DNA from: Exaiptasia diaphana
Lineage: Eukaryota; Cnidaria; Anthozoa; Actiniaria; Aiptasiidae
DNA: 64,000 bases
Assembly (NCBI RefSeq): GCF_001417965.1
Contig: NW_018384102.1
Span: 726,777-790,776 of the forward strand
Direction: 5' to 3'
Both the position numbers and the translations under genes were made by a program. Positions 58,616 to 64,000 of this stretch are shown one piece after another (position 1 is the first letter of the stretch; each line of letters begins with the position of its first letter). The notes beneath the pieces are model-generated. The model was not told the origin of the DNA, did no database searches, and worked only from the letters and a program-made list of their open reading frames with translations.

Positions 58616-58884
58616 GATGGATTTTTCTATTTCAAATGAAATAAGCCGAAATGCGACTATTTCCACGAAAAAATTATTAATCATAAATTCATATTACACA
58701 AAAAAATCCAAAAAGTGTTAAACATAGCAGGCATTGAGAACATAGTAGTGACATTGCTGCAGTCCGTGTATGACATCGGAGTTTACGAATTTTCATTAAG
58801 TTTGTAGCGTATTCATATTATTATTTGACCCTAAGCAAAATTATAGTATTTTAAAATCGATATCTTATATAATTACTTTAAAAT

Positions 58885-60178
58885 GTCAGATACACACCAT
58901 GTCCGTACGAATAGCAAACATAACTCGGCCACTCTGTTTAAAAATTGATTCTCGGTTGCTCAATCGCCGCGCTGTGAAAACTTATTATACGTTTAATGAA
59001 AACAAGCCAATGAAAGCGCGCTTTAAAATGTCACATTAAAGAAAATATATAGAAGTAATTACTAAATGATTCTGCAGATTTTGTAATTAAACATTAATGC
59101 ATAGGAAGCTAATTCAAAGACAACAACAAAAATCAAAAAAAAAAAAAAAAAAAAAAAAGAAAAAAGAAAAAACTTGAGTATTGGGATTCGAACCCATGAC
59201 CATAAAATCGAAAAAAGGTTGGGACGATTCCCCCGAGACATTCTGTGAAGCTGAGGCGGCGAATCGATTTACATTCCGGTTAGAGATTTCGGCTCTTCCA
59301 TGCTATCCCGATAATTGGTCCTAACTTCTCGCTAACTAAAAAGCCAGTGAGGGAGAAGCTATCCGGCCCCTAGACACTGATGGATAACCCCTTGCACTAA
59401 CTAGGCAACTATCGAAAGTATAATGTCAAATTGGGGTAGTCTATTCGGTGAAAGTGTCAAGTGGTCTATTATTATGTAAATGAGAGTGATCCAGTGACGC
59501 ACCGCGTTAAGGCGCCGCTTGCAAATCCAATGTAGGTTTGANGGTAGNGGGATCGATTCCCTGGAGGAGACGTTTAATGATTTTGTTTTTTCCTTTTTAT
59601 TTTTTTTATTGTTTATCTTTTTTATTTATTTATTTATTTTTGTATAATTATTGTCATCTCTTGTGTTTCACTTTCCCGCGAGAACCGTCTTTTTTTAACG
59701 AAGTGGATATATGATCGGCTCCCGCTCAAAGTCTTCGATGTACTAACATACTAAATGAGTGCTAGTTTTGTTTTGGCAAAAAAAATCTTTTACATCTTTA
59801 TTAGCAATCTAAAAAAAAGATGTCGATTCATATTATAACGTTCTATTTCGAGCAGCTTTAGCTTCTTGTCGCACTTAGAGTGACGAAGGCTCCCGCTCAA
59901 TTAAGGTCTTCGATGCACTAAATGAGCGGGAGTTTTAGAATGTACAAAACAAATCCCAAAAATACTATCTAAGAATTAAAAAATCTTTTATAACTTTATT
60001 AACAATCTAAAAAAAGATGTCGATTCAATATTGTAACGTTCTATTTCGAGCAGCTTTAGTTTCTTGCCACGTACACTTAGCGTGACGCAGGCTCCCGCTC
60101 AATTAAGGTCTTCGATGCACTAAATGAGCTACTCTGCGAATAGAGCATTTACAAAAAAATTTACAAAAAAAAAATTAC
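58885..60178 (-). repeat. 1.2-kb repeat with tRNA-like segments, copy 2 (inverted)
   Basis: Inverted counterpart of 33145-34378, with the same order of parts: CCATGTCCGTACGAATAG end, T-arm GGGATTCGAACCCATGACCA, tRNA-Ser-like segment around 59487-59577, (TTTA)n tract, and three direct repeats with CTCCCGCTCAA and GGTCTTCGATGCACTAAATG. It has a poly-A run near 59138-59160 where copy 1 has a short T-tract. Similarity is high by eye, with scattered substitutions. Confidence 0.7.
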
Positions 60179-62267
60179 AAGCGCGCGCCTGCATCGGAGT
60201 TGACTGTCCTTCTGAGGGACAAAACGGAATCACGGCTCACGCTANNAAAANATATTCACGCCNCANGNNTAATTTTTTCGCATTTTCACGACTAACGGCT
60301 AATTTTTCAGCCGTTTCACGGCTCACGGTTAACCCCATTGAGACCCTCTTAAACGTTACAGAGGGAGGGTGATACATAGACAAGTGGGATTGTTCGTGAG
60401 GGCAGTTGCAAGATGTACACAAAATGACAAAGTTCCACCACATTCCGAGGAGCTAGCCAAAAAATTCACATGCCAATCAATGGGCGCATTCCATTCAGTC
60501 AGAAACGATCGGCCAGACCGGTCTATTTGAAGTAATCCATAAATTTTATCGAGATTTTTCATTAATTTTCCACTCAAGTTTCCACTCAAACTGCTGCATA
60601 AAATTTAGAAATGGATTCCTCTGCCTGAATAGACATGATTAATATTGGAATTTCCTTTTCAGTCTGGTCAGTCAGTTCTGACAAATGGAAAACATCCTAT
60701 GATCTACTGCAGAGAAAGAAGAATAGCATTAATTATTGAGAAAATGAATAACTGGCTAATGCAGCTTGTTTAGATATTCTTTATTGACCACTATTCCTAT
60801 CCGTGAGCTATCAGTCAATACACTTAGTGTATAATTATGTAACTTTTCTTTAGGGATCCATATTTTGTTTAATAGACCGAAGTTTTTAAAACCGCGAAAC
60901 AAAGCTTTACTATTAAAGTTCGATAGTCAAATAGGCACAAAGAACATAAGAATGCAGTTAGAATGTACTAAGGTGTATAAATGTAATATCTATTTCACGG
61001 GTTTTTCACTTTAATGTACAATAGAAACAGTTACGTATGACTTACAATATTCTCTAAATTTTACGAATGATAATATTAATATTTAACATTATCCCATCAC
61101 GTCTCAATATGATTTGTTATGATTTGTAAAAATACACAATATATTCTACAATCTTTACCCAAACTGGTCTGTCAAATGTGGGGCTTGGCCACGGCAAGGG
61201 CCAATATTTCTATAACCCTATAATATTGATTTAAAAATAGGGTTCAAACATTTTAAAAATAGTGTACCAACAATTATGTTAAAGATTGTAGTTTTTTTTA
61301 TTGCTGTGATTATATATATGATTTGATTTGTGTTACAACAACATAAAGCCCTTGGAACTTTTCAAGCTAAGGGTGATTTATTCCATGACTTCCTTTGTAT
61401 TTATTAATCAAAAAGGGTTGACGAATAATGGGAGTAAGTGTCAGAGGGTATACATTAACCCCCTGAAACACAAATTATTGGAAAATCAACAATAAGGAGA
61501 GGTATACAAACCCCCTCCTTATTTGTATAAGAGGCCGTTGATTGGTGGTAAGAAAAATAAGGCGTAAATGGGAAATGTCTCGCAGATTTTGTTCTGAGTC
61601 ATACCTTCATATTGTACAAACCATTTTGCTTTTAAACTAAACAAAATGGGATATTTCAATTCTTATGATTATGACATTCTAAACGGTTTTAGAAGGTTAG
61701 GACCAGTCATCATTTATCGCCTGGAATTAGGTGATTTTTATGATCGTACAATCAATAGTAGGTTATAACTAGATATTGCAAAGGGTCATCGTCTAGAATT
61801 AAACAATGAATTACCTTATGACGTATAACAAATCTAATATCGCATGGAATGATTTCTAGATCTGTTTAGGGAAGATCCATCAGTGATCGAAAAACACTTG
61901 TTCGAAAATGTTATAACGAAGCTTGGACTGAAAGGGAGCATGGAAAGGTACAAAATTAGTACCAACATCGTGCGTCTAGTAATATTTCCGTTCCCTAACA
62001 ATTTATGCACTGAATAAACATCGCCTTCTCCACGAGAGATGAGTTGATAATGTACGTCTTTAGGCAAAAAGTCCAAGTACCTAAAATCCCCTTCGGTCTT
62101 AGCTTCGATGATTTCACCTTTTTGAGCCCGACAAGAATTTAATTAGTTGTATCTGTTTTTGCTGAAGGTAATAACTTTTCTTTACAGTTGTTGAGTTTAA
62201 GTCAAGTCAATTCTAATGAGTGAGTATGGACACAGTATGAGAACCGCTGTCCAACTGAAACATCGGC
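60179..62267. other. Repeat end plus non-coding 3' flank of the GPCR
   Basis: 60179-60355 resembles a repeat tail, with CACGGCTAACGGCTAA-like tandem motifs (many Ns) and the terminal motif TTAACCCCATTGAGACCCTC. The rest, to the GPCR stop, shows nothing recognisable. The frame at 61834-62076 has no domain. Confidence 0.45.
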
Positions 62268-63503
62268 TCAAACATCAGTACCACCCTCGTCAACTTTTGT
62301 AAGCATTTGATTTCCATTGGTCAAATAACTTTTAGGCTTATGTTTTGTCAAATATGCTGTTATATGAGATACGGACGGTCTACCTTCGGTATTATGCCAC
62401 GCAGAATCGGTGGAAAAGTCTGTATCTCTTTGAATTTTCTTCCTACATCGTAAAAACAGCCTACGAAAGGCCCTTCTGTATGTCCGGTTAAGGCATGTGT
62501 ATATGATAGGGTTAAGACAGCTGTTTAAATACTCTAACCACTTCGTGACGTAGAAAACATCATTGGGAACTGGAAACGAGAAGCCATAATTTGCAAAGAG
62601 TACTACAACGATGAAAAACGGTAACCAACAACATGTGAATACTCCGATTACGACTGCGATTGTTTTTGCTGCTTTGATGTCGTTGGCGTAGTTCTTGCCG
62701 ATACGACGTGCTTGGTACCTTGCAATCAAGTAAATCCTAACGTACATGATCAGCATGACTGCCAACGGTAGAAAGAAGCTAAAAGTAGCCACGAAATGAA
62801 GATAAACAGGAAAAGGCCAATTAGGTCCTTTCAATTGACGAACAGAAGCCATTCCTATTGCGTACAGCCATACAAAACATATCAACAAGACCGCGCGCTT
62901 TTTGGTCAGCGTTTTAGTGTATGAAAATGGCGACGTGATGGCAAGTTGACGGTCAAAGCTGACAGCGGTTAAGTTCATGATAGATGCAGTACCGCACAAA
63001 ATGTCCATACAATCCCAGAAATTCTTCAAATGGGAGTCTAGTTTCCACATGCCGTTGTGAAGCTGGGTCACGAACCAGAAAGGCATGGCGAATAAAGCCA
63101 CCATGATATCCGACACACTTAATGAAATGATAAAGAAATTACAAATGGTTCTCAAATCATGGAACGTGCAGAAACTAGCAACAACAATAAAGTTTCCTCC
63201 CAGTGTAAGAATAATTAATACACCAGTGAATACAGCTGCGACTATGCTTGTGGCTGTTGGCTGAATCTTATTCGTAACTTCAAATAAACTCTTCGTTGTT
63301 GCATTTGTCCTGTTAAACAGTGTATCTACTACCGTTGGGTATATGTCTGTCGTATACCGAAAACTTCCTGTTGAGTAAGTGATGTTTACCAAAGCATTTA
63401 ATGTGGTGGGAAGAATAGTGGTGATGTTTTCATCTGCTGCGAGGCTTGTTGTGTTTACAAGGCCATTTAATCCTGTATGGAGCGCATTCGATGTAAAATT
63501 CAT
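62268..63503 (-). CDS. Aminergic-type class A GPCR, single exon
   Basis: 411 residues, seven transmembrane segments, no intron. The first 80 residues carry multiple N-glycosylation sites (NFT, NTT, NIT, NIT, NRT, NAT) in a degenerate threefold motif (LNGLVNTTS, LNALVNITY, VDTLFNRTN). N104 (1.50), D132 (2.50), DRQ at 184-186 in place of DRY, W212 (4.50), CWLPFF at 292-297 and NPIIY at 331-335. Residues that define amine receptors are present: D167 (3.32), S242 (5.46), F296/F297 (6.51/6.52), W322 (7.40) and Y325 (7.43). The TM3-ECL2 cysteine pair appears to be missing. The cytoplasmic tail is about 70 residues, with Ser/Thr clusters. It probably signals through a G protein at the plasma membrane; the ligand may be a biogenic amine or a related small molecule (inference). 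Confidence 0.9.
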   Translation of the reverse strand: MNFTSNALHTGLNGLVNTTSLAADENITTILPTTLNALVNITYSTGSFRYTTDIYPTVVDTLFNRTNATTKSLFEVTNKIQPTATSIVAAVFTGVLIILTLGGNFIVVASFCTFHDLRTICNFFIISLSVSDIMVALFAMPFWFVTQLHNGMWKLDSHLKNFWDCMDILCGTASIMNLTAVSFDRQLAITSPFSYTKTLTKKRAVLLICFVWLYAIGMASVRQLKGPNWPFPVYLHFVATFSFFLPLAVMLIMYVRIYLIARYQARRIGKNYANDIKAAKTIAVVIGVFTCCWLPFFIVVVLFANYGFSFPVPNDVFYVTKWLEYLNSCLNPIIYTCLNRTYRRAFRRLFLRCRKKIQRDTDFSTDSAWHNTEGRPSVSHITAYLTKHKPKSYLTNGNQMLTKVDEGGTDV

Positions 63504-64000
63504 AGTGAGTCCTGAAGTCCTTTGCTATTGAATGTGCTTATTTGGCAAACCGTCTACTTCACGTAAATGAAGGCGCACGACCTGTGGACAGTAAAAAAGG
63601 TCATGACGTCATGAGAATGCACGCGATGGCAAAGATTGTCTTTAGTATATTCTACCAAAATATAATAAAGATATCCTTGGAGATTAGATACAGAGGATAT
63701 TACATGGCCGCTTGTAGATACGGATTTTATCGTATCTCCAAGCGGCCATGTAATATTCTGTTTGTCATATAATTATACTGGAAAGCAAATTGTGCCGTTA
63801 AATACTTTGTTTTACTTCCAATATATAGAGAAACCTCGAATGAGTTATTTTCACTAGTTAAGATAACAACTTTTCGAAAGAAGGAAATAGAAGTATTTCA
63901 TATTGTATGATTTTTAGAGACATTGTATCATTTATTTCTAGATGTATATATTATAGAACAGTATTAAAGGAAAAATAAATGACTCCCGGCTTTCATGAGT
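63504..64000. other. 5' flank of the GPCR with a hairpin
   Basis: An inverted repeat occupies 63691-63762 (arms of about 31 bp: ATATTACATGGCCGCTTG and CAAGCGGCCATGTAATAT, loop of about 9 bp). The rest is AT-rich with no feature seen. Confidence 0.6.

Overview
This is an AT-rich, intron-containing animal genomic window. Gene content and architecture suggest a cnidarian, probably an anthozoan of the sea anemone or coral type: single-exon rhodopsin-class GPCRs, EMI/EGF and CUB proteins built from symmetrical phase-1 exons, a failed-axon-connections homologue, a fibrinogen-domain relic, moderate-size introns with GT-AG borders, and a heavy load of short inverted-repeat transposons. The organism is an inference from family content only. 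Scattered N bases show draft assembly quality.

Layout. (1) 1081-10749, plus strand: twenty exons of an aminopeptidase P (XPNPEP1-type) gene, truncated at its 5' end by the window. It has lost two metal ligands and all three catalytic histidines, yet keeps an open frame and good splice sites, so it looks like a pseudoenzyme. Its introns hold at least eight MITE or foldback insertions. (2) 14162-15157, minus: a single-exon class A GPCR. (3) 16.4-17.2 kb: a 9-bp-TSD foldback and a second TIR element. (4) 18207-21119, minus: five exons of an EMI plus EGF-like gene, with a 661-bp Mutator-like element in one intron that carries a broken RecQ-type helicase fragment. (5) 21.1-35.1 kb: gene-poor, with a SINE-like repeat, palindromic MITEs, a weak candidate small secreted protein near 28.4 kb, and a 1.4-kb foldback. 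(6) 35662-37152, plus: an intronless cytochrome P450. (7) 40235-41711, plus: a two-exon FAXC (GST-fold) gene. (8) 42.7-43.2 kb, minus: a fibrinogen-domain relic with a 111-bp unit repeated three times. (9) 43.7-44.8 kb: a 72/81-bp minisatellite. (10) 49317-56318, plus: a three-CUB, single-pass membrane protein with a Pro/Tyr/Gly-rich tail. An inverted relic of its tail exon lies at 58.3-58.6 kb. (11) 62268-63503, minus: a single-exon GPCR with aminergic-receptor signature residues.

Two inverted copies of a 1.2-kb repeat with tRNA-like segments lie at 33.1-34.4 and 58.9-60.2 kb and bracket the P450-FAXC-CUB block. The genes do not form a pathway. The clearest themes are loss of catalysis in an otherwise preserved enzyme, and remodelling of the region by several unrelated families of inverted-repeat transposons with readable target-site duplications (TTAA, 5 bp, 9 bp, TA).
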